64,000 bases of DNA. It comes from Selenomonadales bacterium (GTDB taxonomy: Bacteria; Bacillota; Negativicutes; Sporomusales; UBA7701). Location: contig JARKNV010000069.1 in NCBI GenBank assembly GCA_029976065.1, forward strand, positions 62,001 to 126,000. Direction: 5' to 3'. Both the position numbers and the translations under genes were made by a program. How positions within the stretch are numbered: position 1 is the first letter of the stretch; each line of letters opens with the position of its first letter. Positions 44,049-52,723 of this stretch are shown piece by piece. The notes below the pieces were generated by a model. It was not told the origin of the DNA and ran no database searches. It saw only the letters and a program-made list of their open reading frames with translations.

Positions 44049-44663
44049 ATGAAAAAGGTGTGCGAGAACTGGGAGCAGGCTCTCCCGACCGGCAGTTTCG
44101 GCCCGCACCTGTTCTCCGAGTTCGAAACCCGCGCCCAGAACGTGTCGGCCGAGGTCTTCCGGGTAGCCACCGCTGCCGAAGCTCAGGCGGTGCTTGTCGA
44201 GCTCGCCAAAAGCCTCGGAGCCAAGAAGGTCGTGGTTGTCGACTGTCCTCTGTCGAAAGCCGCCGGCGCCAGCGAGGCGCTGAAGAACGCCGGGCTGGAG
44301 GTTCATACCGCGGCCGCCGATATCGCCGCCCACGCCGATACCGCCGATCTTGGCGTTTCCGGGGTGGAGTTCGGCGTAGCCGAAACAGGCAGCGTCCTTC
44401 AGGATGCGTTGGCGATCGAAAGCCGCCTGGTATCCACTTTGCCGCCCGTCCACGCCGTTTTCCTGAACAGCGCCAATATCGTCCCGGCGATGACGGACGC
44501 TATCGGCGTCGTTGCCAAGGTGTTCGACCACGGCTATATTTCTTTCATCACCGGCCCCAGCCGCACGGCCGACATCGAACGGGTGCTCACTATCGGCGTT
44601 CACGGTCCCGGCAGGTTTATCATCATTGCCGTCGATGAGACGGCCGGGGGAGGTGCCGCGTAA
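44049..44663 (+). CDS. lutC: LUD-domain lactate utilisation protein (LutC-like)
   Basis: 204 residues, a single LUD/YkgG domain: GVEFGVAETGSVL near 100-112, STLPPVHAVFLNSANIVP near 128-145 and the C-terminal SFITGPSRTADIERVLTIGVHGP, which is the signature of LutC/LldG. Third subunit of the iron-sulfur L-lactate oxidase. Its stop overlaps the next start by one base (TAATG), so the two genes are coupled. Confidence 0.9.
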   Translation: MKKVCENWEQALPTGSFGPHLFSEFETRAQNVSAEVFRVATAAEAQAVLVELAKSLGAKKVVVVDCPLSKAAGASEALKNAGLEVHTAAADIAAHADTADLGVSGVEFGVAETGSVLQDALAIESRLVSTLPPVHAVFLNSANIVPAMTDAIGVVAKVFDHGYISFITGPSRTADIERVLTIGVHGPGRFIIIAVDETAGGGAA

Positions 44664-46834
44664 TGGCCACGAGGGAGCGCAATATCAAGCAGGAAATAAG
44701 CCAGAAGCTGAAGGACGATGTGCTGCGCGGCGCTTTGGGCAAGTTCGGCGAAGCGTACCCCATCTCGCGGGCCAAGGCGTATGAGAACATCGCGGATATC
44801 GAGGCGCTGCGCGACGAGCTGAAGGCGATGAAAGTGGCGGCGGTGGCCGATATCGAGGCGATCGCCGACAAGTTCGAAGCCGAGGCGAGCAAGCGGGGCG
44901 CCAAGGTTTTCCGCGCCAAGGACGGCCCGGCGCTGAAGAAGTACCTGCTCGACCTTTGCCAGGCAAAAGGCGTGAAGCAGATCGTCAAGTCCAAGTCGAT
45001 GGCGTCGGAGGAGATCCACCTCAACCACGCCCTTGAGGAGGCCGGCATCAAGGTGAAGGAGACCGACCTCGGCGAGTGGATCATCGCCATTGCCGGCCAT
45101 ACGCCTTCGCATATGGTAATGCCGGCGATCCACCTCAACAGGCAGCAGTGCGCGGAGTATTTCTCCAAGGAACTGCACGAGGACATTCCTCCCGATATCC
45201 CCTTCATGGTGCAGACGGCCCGCAAGTCGCTGCGCGAAAAATTCCTGCAGGCCGATTTGGGTATTACGGGCGCGAATTTCGGCATCGCCGAGAACGGCGC
45301 CATCGGCCTGGTGACCAATGAGGGCAACGCCCGCTTGACCACGACCCTGCCCCGCATTCATGTGGTGATTATCGGTTACGAGAAGCTTATCCCGACGGTC
45401 AAGGATACCATTCCCATCCTCCGTTCGCTGGCGCGCAGCGCCACCGCCCAGTTGGCGACCAGCTACGTAAGCATGATCTCCGGCCCGGTGCCGGCGATGG
45501 TGAAGGAGGACGGCCAGTGGGTGGAGCAGGATAAGGAGCTCCATATCATCCTGTTCAACAACGGCCGCCTGAAGGCCGCCAAGGACGAGAAATTCAAGGA
45601 GATCTACCAGTGCATCCGCTGCGCCTCGTGCCTGAACGTCTGTCCGGTCTACCAGCTGGTGGGCGGCCATGTCTACGGCCTCATTTACGCCGGCGGCATC
45701 GGCGCGATCCTGACGGCGTTCTTCAACAGCATGGGCGATTTCGAGAAGATAAACGAGTTGTGCATCGGCTGCCGCAAGTGCACGACGGTGTGCCCCGGCA
45801 GGATCAACATCCCCGGCCTGATCGAGGAGCTTAGGATCAGGGGGGTCAAGGACCACGGCCTGCCGTTCTCGCTGAAGCTGCTGTTCGAGAACGTCATTGC
45901 CAACCGCCGCCTGTTCCACAGCTTGCTGCGAACAGCAGCGATCGGCCAGAAGCCGGTACAGTCGGGCCGCTTCATCCGCCACCTGCCGCTGTTTATGGCC
46001 GGTCTGACCGAGGGGCGCAGCCTGCCGGCGATCGCCGATACGCCGCTCAGGGACCGGATCAACAAGATAACGAAGCGCCTGGCCGCCCCGGCGAAGAAGG
46101 TGGCGTTCTTCAGCGGCTGCAACATGGACTTCGTCTTCCCCGAGACGGGCGAATCGGTGTTCAAGGTGCTGCAGGACCTCAATATCGCGGTGGTCTTCCC
46201 TGACGACCAGAATTGCTGCGGCAAGCCGGTGGTCGGGTTCGGCGACGTGGAAACGACCAAGAAGATCGCCAAGCGCAACATCGAGGCTTTCGAGCAGGCC
46301 AATGCGGACTACATCGTCGCCGCCTGTCCGAGCTGCACCGAGACGCTGCGAATCACTTACCCGGAAATTCTCGCCGACGAGCCCGAGTGGGCGGGGCGGG
46401 CCAAGGCGTTCGCCGCCAAGGTCAAGGAGTTCTCCCAGTTCGTGTGCGCGGAGTACGAGCTGGCCGGCCGCCTGGCGAAGAAACCGGGCGCGACGAAGGT
46501 TACCTTCCACGATTCCTGCCATATGAAGCGGGTGCTGGGCATCCACGAGGAGCCGCGCAAGCTGCTGGAAAGCACCGGGGCGTGCGAGGTCGTGGAGATG
46601 AAGGACTGCGACAAGTGCTGCGGCATGGCGGGCGCCTTCGGCCTCAAGTACGCGGAGCTGTCGGCCCCGATTCTCAAGCAGAAGATCACCAACATCAAGG
46701 ACAGCGGCGCCGAGGTTGTGGCGGTCGGTTGTCCGGCCTGCATGATGCAGATCGGCGGCGGCCTCGACAAGCAGGCAGCGGGGATAAAGGTGAAGCATGT
46801 GGCGGACATATTGGCCGCCCAGATTAAAGAGTAA
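44663..46834 (+). CDS. LutB-LutA fusion, iron-sulfur lactate oxidase subunit
   Basis: 723 residues. Residues about 1-300 are a LutB-type LUD domain (KSKSMASEEIHLNHALEEAG, ADLGITGANFGIAENGAIGL). Two 4Fe-4S motifs follow: CIRCASCLNVCPVY near 316 and CIGCRKCTTVCPGR near 367. The C-terminal about 270 residues form a LutA-type double CCG domain (CCGKPVVGFG near 517, CCGMAGAFG near 651). LutA and LutB are usually separate proteins; here they are joined. With LutC it should oxidise lactate and pass electrons on. No permease or glycolate-oxidase-like subunit is in the window. Confidence 0.9.
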   Translation: MATRERNIKQEISQKLKDDVLRGALGKFGEAYPISRAKAYENIADIEALRDELKAMKVAAVADIEAIADKFEAEASKRGAKVFRAKDGPALKKYLLDLCQAKGVKQIVKSKSMASEEIHLNHALEEAGIKVKETDLGEWIIAIAGHTPSHMVMPAIHLNRQQCAEYFSKELHEDIPPDIPFMVQTARKSLREKFLQADLGITGANFGIAENGAIGLVTNEGNARLTTTLPRIHVVIIGYEKLIPTVKDTIPILRSLARSATAQLATSYVSMISGPVPAMVKEDGQWVEQDKELHIILFNNGRLKAAKDEKFKEIYQCIRCASCLNVCPVYQLVGGHVYGLIYAGGIGAILTAFFNSMGDFEKINELCIGCRKCTTVCPGRINIPGLIEELRIRGVKDHGLPFSLKLLFENVIANRRLFHSLLRTAAIGQKPVQSGRFIRHLPLFMAGLTEGRSLPAIADTPLRDRINKITKRLAAPAKKVAFFSGCNMDFVFPETGESVFKVLQDLNIAVVFPDDQNCCGKPVVGFGDVETTKKIAKRNIEAFEQANADYIVAACPSCTETLRITYPEILADEPEWAGRAKAFAAKVKEFSQFVCAEYELAGRLAKKPGATKVTFHDSCHMKRVLGIHEEPRKLLESTGACEVVEMKDCDKCCGMAGAFGLKYAELSAPILKQKITNIKDSGAEVVAVGCPACMMQIGGGLDKQAAGIKVKHVADILAAQIKE

Positions 46835-46848
46835 TGCGGTAATACGCA

Positions 46849-46880
46849 GAAGAGCCTCCCGGCCGGGAGGCTCTTGTTTT
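46849..46880 (+). terminator. Intrinsic terminator of the lactate operon
   Basis: Self-complementary stem AAGAGCCTCCCGG/CCGGGAGGCTCTT followed by GTTTTTC, 15 bases after the stop. Confidence 0.9.
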
Positions 46881-46981
46881 TCGACGCCGGCGAAGAAATA
46901 CGCCGGACGAGGCGAGGCGCCGGGGTCATATCCGGCCGGTGCGGCATAGCCTATACTATCCTTCGCCGGGAGGTGGCCGGA

Positions 46982-47125
46982 ATGAATCTACTGCCGGGTT
47001 TGAACGCGTCCCCCTTCAGTCTGCTGGTGCTGTGGGCCGTCCTTTTTATCATCCTGGCCGATGTCTGCTGCCCCGCCTTCTACGCGTATTACGCCTGCCC
47101 GTCCTGCTGCGGGCGGGGAAGATGA
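46982..47125 (+). CDS. Small membrane protein with Cys-rich tail
   Basis: 47 residues from the ATG at 46982, preceded by GGGAGGTGG. One hydrophobic helix (FSLLVLWAVLFIILADVCC) and a short tail with YAYYACPSCCGRGR: four cysteines in total, two adjacent pairs. A terminator follows at 47145. No known family recognised; the size and layout recall small spore- or membrane-associated peptides of endospore formers. Confidence 0.55.
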   Translation: MNLLPGLNASPFSLLVLWAVLFIILADVCCPAFYAYYACPSCCGRGR

Positions 47126-47144
47126 GGCGGCGAGGGCGCCAAAC

Positions 47145-47176
47145 GGAAAAGCCGCGATCAGTTTCGCGGCTTTTCC
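47145..47176. terminator. Bidirectional terminator
   Basis: GGAAAAGCCGCGA pairs with TCGCGGCTTTTCC around a short loop, with A/T runs at both ends. It ends the 46982 gene and, in reverse, the 47204-47494 gene. Confidence 0.8.
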
Positions 47177-47203
47177 ATTCGTAGCGGGAAAGGAGCAGCC
47201 TGC

Positions 47204-47494
47204 TCAAAAGGTTCGCATGCCGGGCTGCTTCTTGTCGCTCAGCGTCCGGTCATAGTCTTCCAACTGGGCGTCGAGAGCGGCGCTGGCGGTGACGATTTCG
47301 CCGTCGGCGTACTGGGCGTCGGCCATAAGGGTGTGCAGCGTCTGCCGGAGGTCGGCGACCTGCTGGCGCACCCGGGCGAGGCCGGGCATTTGGGCGGCAC
47401 TGCTCTGATTTTGGCCGGCCACGGGCTGGCCGGAGGTCACGAGGTTGGTTGCTTGCGTTGCGGCGGTGGTTGTAGTGTTATCGCTGGACGGCAT
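47204..47494 (-). CDS. Spo0E-like small protein
   Basis: 96 residues. A low-complexity Thr/Gln/Ala N-terminus (about 35 residues), then two amphipathic helices. The second, ASAALDAQLEDYDRTL, carries an SxxxD core (S-A-A-L-D) and spacing like the SQELD motif of Spo0E-type aspartyl-phosphate phosphatases, small two-helix proteins that dephosphorylate Spo0A. The assignment rests on this motif and the two-helix shape; the long N-terminal tail is unusual. Confidence 0.45.
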   Translation of the reverse strand: MPSSDNTTTTAATQATNLVTSGQPVAGQNQSSAAQMPGLARVRQQVADLRQTLHTLMADAQYADGEIVTASAALDAQLEDYDRTLSDKKQPGMRTF

Positions 47495-47578
47495 TGTCTT
47501 CCCTCCCGGTTTGCTGGTACCGTTAGCATGCCAGGAAGGGGGGGCATTAATGCGTCGCCGCGCCGCACCGGCCGGCGC

Positions 47579-48145
47579 TTATTTCCCGGCCGGGAAAATT
47601 TTGAACAGATTCTTTTTCACGCCGCAGACGGGACAGAAGTCGGGCGCTTCGCCCTCGCCGGTATGGCCGCAGACGGGGCAGATGTATACGTCGCCGAGCA
47701 CCATGTCTTTACTCTGCTTGGCCGCGTCCTGGGCGTCCTTGAACATCTTGGCGTGGATCTTTTCCGCTTCGAGGGCGTAGCGGAAGGCCCGTTCGGCGCC
47801 ATTTTCCTGCTGGAACTGGGCGGCTTGCAGGTAGACGGGGTACATCTGCTCGACTTCGTGCAGTTCGCCGTCGATTGCTCCCTGGAGATTTTCCGCCACC
47901 GTGCCGAGGCCGAATACGGCTCCGGCCGTGACCGCCGCCCCGCCCGCCTGAGCGCCAAGCTCGCGGAAGTGGTTGGTGGCGTGGGCTTGCTCGGCGTAGG
48001 CGATGGCAGCAAACAGGCGGGCGATATTGGGCATCCCCTGTTTGGCGGCGTGGTCGCCCCAGATGTAGTAACGCATGCTGGCCATCGATTCGCCCCCATA
48101 GGCGGAGCGCAGGAAATCGGCGGTCATGTCGTTCTTTACGGACAT
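47579..48145 (-). CDS. Rubrerythrin family protein
   Basis: 188 residues. A ferritin-like four-helix domain (YGGESMASMRYYIWGDHA near 16-33 and YAEQAHATNHFRELG near 50-64, with Glu and His iron ligands) and a C-terminal rubredoxin-like knuckle pair (CPVCGH, CPVCGV). The start follows GGAGTG. It reduces peroxide to protect anaerobes from oxygen. Single-gene unit. Confidence 0.92.
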   Translation of the reverse strand: MSVKNDMTADFLRSAYGGESMASMRYYIWGDHAAKQGMPNIARLFAAIAYAEQAHATNHFRELGAQAGGAAVTAGAVFGLGTVAENLQGAIDGELHEVEQMYPVYLQAAQFQQENGAERAFRYALEAEKIHAKMFKDAQDAAKQSKDMVLGDVYICPVCGHTGEGEAPDFCPVCGVKKNLFKIFPAGK

Positions 48146-48235
48146 AATATCACTCCTTTGCCGTTTGTGATATTATTCCTATTCGCGCCGTTTATCATAT
48201 AAACCTGCTCATTTTTTCGCCAAACCGGGTACGAG

Positions 48236-48991
48236 TCAGTTGTCGTCGCGGGGATACATGGGCATTTTGGCGATGGCATCGTCGAAGATGCGGTTCATCA
48301 TCGATTCGGGACCGGTGGGATCGTGGTCGTTGTTCCAGGCGAAGGAGTTGCGGGTGCGCTGGTCGGTGAACTGCCATACGTAGCGCCATGTCCGCGTGTC
48401 GAGGAGGGCGAGGCGGGCTTCGGCGCTGTCGAAAATGTTGTGATGGGCCGGGTGGTGGACGACGACGGTGCGCGGCACCTCCATCCAGCCGGAGTATTCC
48501 TTGCCGTCGGGGGTTTTGCCGCCGTACTCGACCCGCTCGTAGTGCGTTTCCGTGGAATAGTAGGCTTCCTGCCATTCGTAGAACCAGCCGAAGTCACGGA
48601 TGTCCATGTAGAGCACGAGGTCGGCGTACTTGGGCATTTCGCGCTGCAGGAGGGCGGAAAATTCCCTGGGGTCTTCGGGGATGCTGCCGGCAAGGGCGGG
48701 GTCGGCTTTGACGCGGGCGGTGACGTAGGTGAGGGTGACGTACTGGAGGTTGGGTATTTTATTCTTGCGGACACTGAACAGGGCGGCGATTTTTTCCGCG
48801 GCATAGGGGTATTGTACGAATTTGTTGTTGCCGCTGACGTTGAAGCCGTCATAGGCGAAGGTGGAGTCCATGACCAGCACGGTTTTTACTTTGGCGAAGT
48901 CGTAGTTCGGGCTGACGGACTCGGTTTGTTTGGCGGCGGCCGGAGCCGTCAGGCAGAATAGAACGGACAGAACGGCGATGGTGTTCCGCAT
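48236..48991 (-). CDS. Secreted protein of unknown function
   Basis: 251 residues with a clear signal peptide (VLSVLFCLTAPAAA, probable cut before KQTES). The mature part has a mixed alpha/beta pattern, an aromatic-rich middle (DFGWFYEWQEAYYSTETHY) and DTRTWRYVWQFTDQRTRNS, which recalls small envelope proteins of the DUF4136 type, but I do not recognise the family firmly. No cysteine pairs in the mature protein. A TGACCG-GT-CGGTCA dyad lies 70 bases upstream of the start. Confidence 0.6.
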   Translation of the reverse strand: MRNTIAVLSVLFCLTAPAAAKQTESVSPNYDFAKVKTVLVMDSTFAYDGFNVSGNNKFVQYPYAAEKIAALFSVRKNKIPNLQYVTLTYVTARVKADPALAGSIPEDPREFSALLQREMPKYADLVLYMDIRDFGWFYEWQEAYYSTETHYERVEYGGKTPDGKEYSGWMEVPRTVVVHHPAHHNIFDSAEARLALLDTRTWRYVWQFTDQRTRNSFAWNNDHDPTGPESMMNRIFDDAIAKMPMYPRDDN

Positions 48992-49061
48992 GTTTTCCCC
49001 CTCCTCGTTCGCGTTGCCCGCCCACGCGGGGTCACCGGAATTTTCCGGGGCAAATCAAGAC

Positions 49062-49075
49062 TGACCGGTCGGTCA
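49062..49075. promoter_or_regulatory. Putative TetR-type operator
   Basis: TGACCG-GT-CGGTCA, a perfect 6-2-6 dyad, upstream of the secreted protein gene. TetR-family repressors often bind dyads of this shape. No TetR gene is in the window. Nothing else was seen in 48992-49169. Confidence 0.4.
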
Positions 49076-49169
49076 TGTATCGGCGGAAGTGTTGTCCTTT
49101 CCGGGTCTTTGCTATGATTTTATCAGCAGAATATGACAAATGTGTGACGATTATCCAAGGGAATTATCA

Positions 49170-49210
49170 AAAAGAAAGCGAGCCTCCAAGCGGGGCCCGC
49201 CATGCTTTCA
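49170..49210 (-). terminator. Intrinsic terminator after the 68-residue protein gene
   Basis: On the minus strand GAAAGC pairs with GCTTTC and an inner GCGGG/CCCGC stem is present, followed by TTTTTG. Confidence 0.6.
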
Positions 49211-49218
49211 AGGTTAGG

Positions 49219-49425
49219 CTACAGTATTTCGTTGGAGGTGATTTGGACGATATATTCTCCCTTGGTATTACGCTTGATGGCGGCTTTCTTGCCGGCGCCG
49301 TCGTCGACGGTGATCGCCTGGAGGTCGTGGGCGAGAAGGAAATTGAGGACGTCCTGCTTGACGAACGCCTCCCAGCTCATTTTCTTTGCGCTGGCTTCGT
49401 TCCCGGTGATAACGTCTTGTGCCAT
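49219..49425 (-). CDS. Small protein of unknown function
   Basis: 68 residues, ATG behind AGGAGCTGC. Soluble, with a helix (KKMSWEAFVKQDVLNFLLAHD) followed by beta strands (LQAITVDDG, KKAAIKRNTKGEYIVQITS). No family recognised. It is a single-gene unit with its own terminator, and codon use looks normal for the region. Confidence 0.6.
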   Translation of the reverse strand: MAQDVITGNEASAKKMSWEAFVKQDVLNFLLAHDLQAITVDDGAGKKAAIKRNTKGEYIVQITSNEIL

Positions 49426-49566
49426 TATATTGCAGCTCCTTTCGTGATATGTGCCTCTGGGGCCTCCTACATATTCGCCCTTTGCCAGGAAAACCCTTGC
49501 GAGGGAAAAAATAAAAAGGCCGGCACGATATGCTAGCCATATATTAAACTACCAGAATAAATGTAG

Positions 49567-49592
49567 AAAGCCTCCCGGCTAAGGGAGGCTTT
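49567..49592 (-). terminator. Terminator of the oxidoreductase operon
   Basis: Stem GAAAGCCTCCC/GGGAGGCTTTC 34 bases after the end of the 49626-50159 gene. T-run is short but the stem is strong. Confidence 0.7.
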
Positions 49593-49625
49593 CTTGGCCA
49601 TATCAGTTTCTCTCTCTGTCCGTCT

Positions 49626-50159
49626 CTATTTCTTTTCCCCGAGGCTGAAGCCGAGTTGGAGGGCCTTGGTGTTGACCTCTTCGGTGCCTTTGGGCACGCG
49701 GTCGAGGACGGCCTCGGTGACCGCCTTGCGGCTGACGATGCCGGTGCTGCTGACCAGGGCGCCGAGGGCGACGATGTTGGCGAACATGTCCTTTTTCAGA
49801 TGGTCGCGGGCGGCTTTGGTGATGCCCACCGCTACGATGTCGGCGTCGATTTGGGGAATGGTGTCGACGTTGGTGGCGTCAACGATCATCTTGCCGCCTT
49901 TTTTGAGGATGCCGGCGTATTTGGTGCAGGCTTCCTGGCTCATGGCGAGCAGAATGTCGGCGGTGACGATTTTGGGGTAGTCGATTGCGTCGTCGGAGAT
50001 GATTACTTCGGCTTTGCTGGCCCCGCCGCGGGCTTCCGGACCGTAGGACTGGGTCTGGATGGCCTGCTTGCCTTCGAGAATGGCGGCTTCGGCGAGGATG
50101 ATGCCGGCGAGGATGATGCCCTGGCCGCCTGTACCGGTGAGGCTAATGCGCCATATCAA
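49626..50159 (-). CDS. korC: 2-oxoacid:ferredoxin oxidoreductase, gamma subunit
   Basis: 177 residues, the gamma domain: SLTGTGGQGIILAGIILAEAA start, QSYGPEARGGASKAEVIIS near 45-60. Completes the KorDABC set of a four-subunit 2-oxoacid oxidoreductase making acyl-CoA, CO2 and reduced ferredoxin. Follows korB after one base. Confidence 0.9.
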   Translation of the reverse strand: MIWRISLTGTGGQGIILAGIILAEAAILEGKQAIQTQSYGPEARGGASKAEVIISDDAIDYPKIVTADILLAMSQEACTKYAGILKKGGKMIVDATNVDTIPQIDADIVAVGITKAARDHLKKDMFANIVALGALVSSTGIVSRKAVTEAVLDRVPKGTEEVNTKALQLGFSLGEKK

Positions 50160-50160
50160 T

Positions 50161-50982
50161 TTATTTTCCCCCCTTCTTTTCGACCCGGGCGATGAGTTTG
50201 TCGTATTCGGCGGTGTATTCGGGGGCTTCGCTGCGGTAGAGTTCGCCGACGACGAATTTGCCCTTAAGGTCTTCGGGACGCATTTTGGCTACGGCCTGGA
50301 CCATGACGGCGCTGTCGCGCTGCCAGGCGAGCATGTCGGCGGCGGAGCCCATTTTGTTTTTGCGCCCGTAGGAGATGGGGCATTGGGTGATGGCGTCGAT
50401 GACGGAGAAGCCTTTGTTTTCGATGCCTTTGACGACCAGATCGGTGAGGAGCTGGGCGTGGAAGGCGGTGCCGCGGGCTACGTAGGTGGCGCCGGCGGCG
50501 ATGGCCAGGGCGGCGATGTCGAAGGACCGCTCGATGTGGCCGAAGGGGGCGGTGGTGGCTTTGGCGGCCATGGGGGTGAGGGGCGAGTACTGGCCGCCGG
50601 TCATGCCGTAGATGTTGTTGTTGAAGATGACGGTGGTGATGTCGACGTTGCGGCGGGCGGCGTGGATGAAGTGGTTGCCGCCGATGGCGGTGGAGTCGCC
50701 GTCGCCGGTGAGGACGATGACGTTGAGTTCGGGCTTGGCGAGCTTGATGCCGGTGGCGAAGGTGAGGGCGCGGCCATGGGCGGTGTGGACGGTGTTGAAG
50801 TTCATGTAGCCCGAGGCGCGCGACGAGCAGCCGATGCCGGAGACGATGACGGTTTTCTTCTGGTCGAGGCCGAGTTTGTCGACGGCCCGCAGGATGGCGG
50901 CGAGGAGGATGCCGTTGCCGCAGCCGGGGCACCAGATGTGAGGCAGCGCCGACTTGCGGAGATATTTTTCGATGCCGGCCAT
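50161..50982 (-). CDS. korB: 2-oxoacid:ferredoxin oxidoreductase, beta (thiamine) subunit
   Basis: 273 residues. IWCPGCGNGILLAAI near 17-30, GIGCSSRASGYMNFNTVHTAHGRA, and the thiamine diphosphate-magnesium motif GDGDSTAIGGNHFIHAARRN near 95-115. The pattern fits 2-oxoglutarate better than pyruvate enzymes, though substrate is not certain. Abuts korA (overlap of one base). Confidence 0.92.
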   Translation of the reverse strand: MAGIEKYLRKSALPHIWCPGCGNGILLAAILRAVDKLGLDQKKTVIVSGIGCSSRASGYMNFNTVHTAHGRALTFATGIKLAKPELNVIVLTGDGDSTAIGGNHFIHAARRNVDITTVIFNNNIYGMTGGQYSPLTPMAAKATTAPFGHIERSFDIAALAIAAGATYVARGTAFHAQLLTDLVVKGIENKGFSVIDAITQCPISYGRKNKMGSAADMLAWQRDSAVMVQAVAKMRPEDLKGKFVVGELYRSEAPEYTAEYDKLIARVEKKGGK

Positions 50983-52118
50983 TATTTGCCACCTCCTGCC
51001 TTGATGATGGGATTGAGGATTTCTTCCGGCCGGAAGAGCTCACCGTCGTAGCGGGTGAGGGAGACGACTTTTTCGCGGGGGACGTAGCGTTCGATTTCGC
51101 CGACGAGTTGGCCGTAGTTGAGTTCGGGGACGATGACCGTTTTCGCTTGGGCGGCGGCCCGGGCGACGATTTCGGCCGGGAAGGGCCAGATGGTGACGAG
51201 GGAAAGGAGGCCGGCTTTGACGCCTTTGGCGCGGGCTTCCTTGACGGCGGCGATGGCCGCGCGGGTGGTGCCTCCGTAGGCGATGACGAGGACGTCGGCG
51301 TCGGCGGTGAAGTCTTCGTGGTAGATGGTTATTTCGTCTTTGGCCCGCTCGATTTTGGTGTGCAGGCGGTCGATGAGTTCGGTGGTGAGGGCGTTGTTCT
51401 GGGAGGGCATGCCTTTGTAGTCGTGGACGAGGCCGGTGACGTGGTAGTAGTAGCCTTCGCCGAAGTCGGCCATGGGCGCGACGCCGTCGGCGTCGGGCTT
51501 GAAGGCTTGGTATTCTTCGGGCGGCCCGGAGGGGCGCTTGCGGTCGATGACTTCGACTTCGCTCGATTCAGGCAGTTCGACGCGTTCGCGCATGTGGCCG
51601 ATTACTTCGTCGAGGAGGAGGATTACGGGCATGCGGAATTTTTCGGCGAAGTTGAAGGCTTTGACGGTGATGTCGAAGCATTCGCGCACCGAGGTAGGGC
51701 TGAGGGCGATGACGCCGCGGTCGCCGTGGGTGCCCCAGCGGGCCTGCATGACGTCGCCCTGGGCGGGCGAGGTGGGTTTGCCGGTACTGGGACCGAGCCG
51801 CTGGACGTTGACGATGACGCAGGGGATTTCGGCCATGGCGGCGTAGCCGATGAGTTCCTGTTTGAGCGAGTAGCCGGGGCCGCTGGTGGCGGTGATGGCC
51901 TTGGCGCCGGTGAGGGAGGCGCCGCAGACGGCGCCCATGCTGGCGATTTCGTCTTCCATCTGGATGAATTTGCCGCCGAATTTGGGCAGCATTTCGGCGA
52001 GGATTTCGGCTATTTCCGTGCTGGGGGTGATGGGATAACCGGCGAAGAAGGTTACGCCGGCCGCCAGTGCGCCGACGGCGCAGGCCTGGTTGCCTTGCAT
52101 GAGTTGTGCTTTAGCCAT
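50982..52118 (-). CDS. korA: 2-oxoacid:ferredoxin oxidoreductase, alpha subunit
   Basis: 378 residues: LMQGNQACAVGALAAGVTFFAGYPITPSTEIAE start, EDEIASMGAVCGASLTGAKAITATSGPGYSLKQE near 55-90 (split here), RLGPSTGKPTSPAQGD and the late NYGQLVGEIER. These are landmarks of 2-oxoglutarate:ferredoxin oxidoreductase. Likely feeds succinyl-CoA and reduced ferredoxin. Overlaps the ferredoxin gene by eight bases. Confidence 0.92.
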   Translation of the reverse strand: MAKAQLMQGNQACAVGALAAGVTFFAGYPITPSTEIAEILAEMLPKFGGKFIQMEDEIASMGAVCGASLTGAKAITATSGPGYSLKQELIGYAAMAEIPCVIVNVQRLGPSTGKPTSPAQGDVMQARWGTHGDRGVIALSPTSVRECFDITVKAFNFAEKFRMPVILLLDEVIGHMRERVELPESSEVEVIDRKRPSGPPEEYQAFKPDADGVAPMADFGEGYYYHVTGLVHDYKGMPSQNNALTTELIDRLHTKIERAKDEITIYHEDFTADADVLVIAYGGTTRAAIAAVKEARAKGVKAGLLSLVTIWPFPAEIVARAAAQAKTVIVPELNYGQLVGEIERYVPREKVVSLTRYDGELFRPEEILNPIIKAGGGK

Positions 52119-52317
52119 TGCTATCCCCCTTTCCGGGTTTGATTACTTTGATGGCAAAGTCCGGACAGCGCAGTTCGCACTGGCCGCAGGCGATGCATTT
52201 GTCGGGATCGGTGACGTAAATCTTGCCTTTGTCGTTGAGGGCGAGGATTTTCTTGGGGCAGAAGGCCACGCAGATGCCGCAACCTTTGCAGTATTTCTGG
52301 GTGATATCGAGCGCCAC
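52111..52317 (-). CDS. korD: Two-[4Fe-4S] ferredoxin subunit of the oxidoreductase
   Basis: 68 residues from a GTG at 52317 (five bases after AGGAGGTG); an ATG-like start at 52344 would overlap that site. Two clusters: CKGCGICVAFCP near 10-21 and CIACGQCELRCP near 40-51. Delta subunit passing electrons from KorB to soluble ferredoxin. Confidence 0.9.
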   Translation of the reverse strand: MALDITQKYCKGCGICVAFCPKKILALNDKGKIYVTDPDKCIACGQCELRCPDFAIKVIKPGKGDSNG

Positions 52318-52449
52318 GTCAACACCTCCTGAATATTGGGCCACAAGCTGGTCTGATTGCCTTGTGCTTTACCATTAGCCTGTCTCGCCGGCGGCCGGTA
52401 TTATTCCGGCGCCGCCGGGTCCGTCGGCGGCCTATGTTTTTCGGGGCAA

Positions 52450-52690
52450 TGTATACAAAAAACATTGGTTCTATGGATACATGGCCCTAAGCACACCCAT
52501 AGCCGGGCATCTCTACCCGGCTACGATCAGCAACGTTGCTGCGGCTTACAAGCATATTTATGGCTGTAACAGCTGTTTTCTCTATCGGAACAGATTTTCC
52601 TGCCAAGACTACATGAAAATTCCTTAACAGTCTAAAAACTACAATCCGGTTGTCAAACCGACACACATGCATTGTGAGTATTGTATACAA
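52450..52690. promoter_or_regulatory. Leader region of the oxidoreductase operon with TGTATACA sites and twin hairpins
   Basis: TGTATACA occurs at 52450-52457 and, as the perfect dyad TTGTATACAA, at 52681-52690; such sites are typical of GntR-type repressors. A hairpin TAGCCGGG/CCCGGCTA is at 52500-52523. No protein gene was found in 52318-52783. Confidence 0.4.
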
Positions 52691-52723
52691 AGTACTTAGC
52701 TTGCAAGCCGGCTTTCCGCGGAA

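Noticed and set aside
46874..47125. 83-residue version of the small membrane protein
   Set aside because: The N-terminal 36 residues overlap the lactate operon terminator; the ATG at 46982 has the ribosome site.
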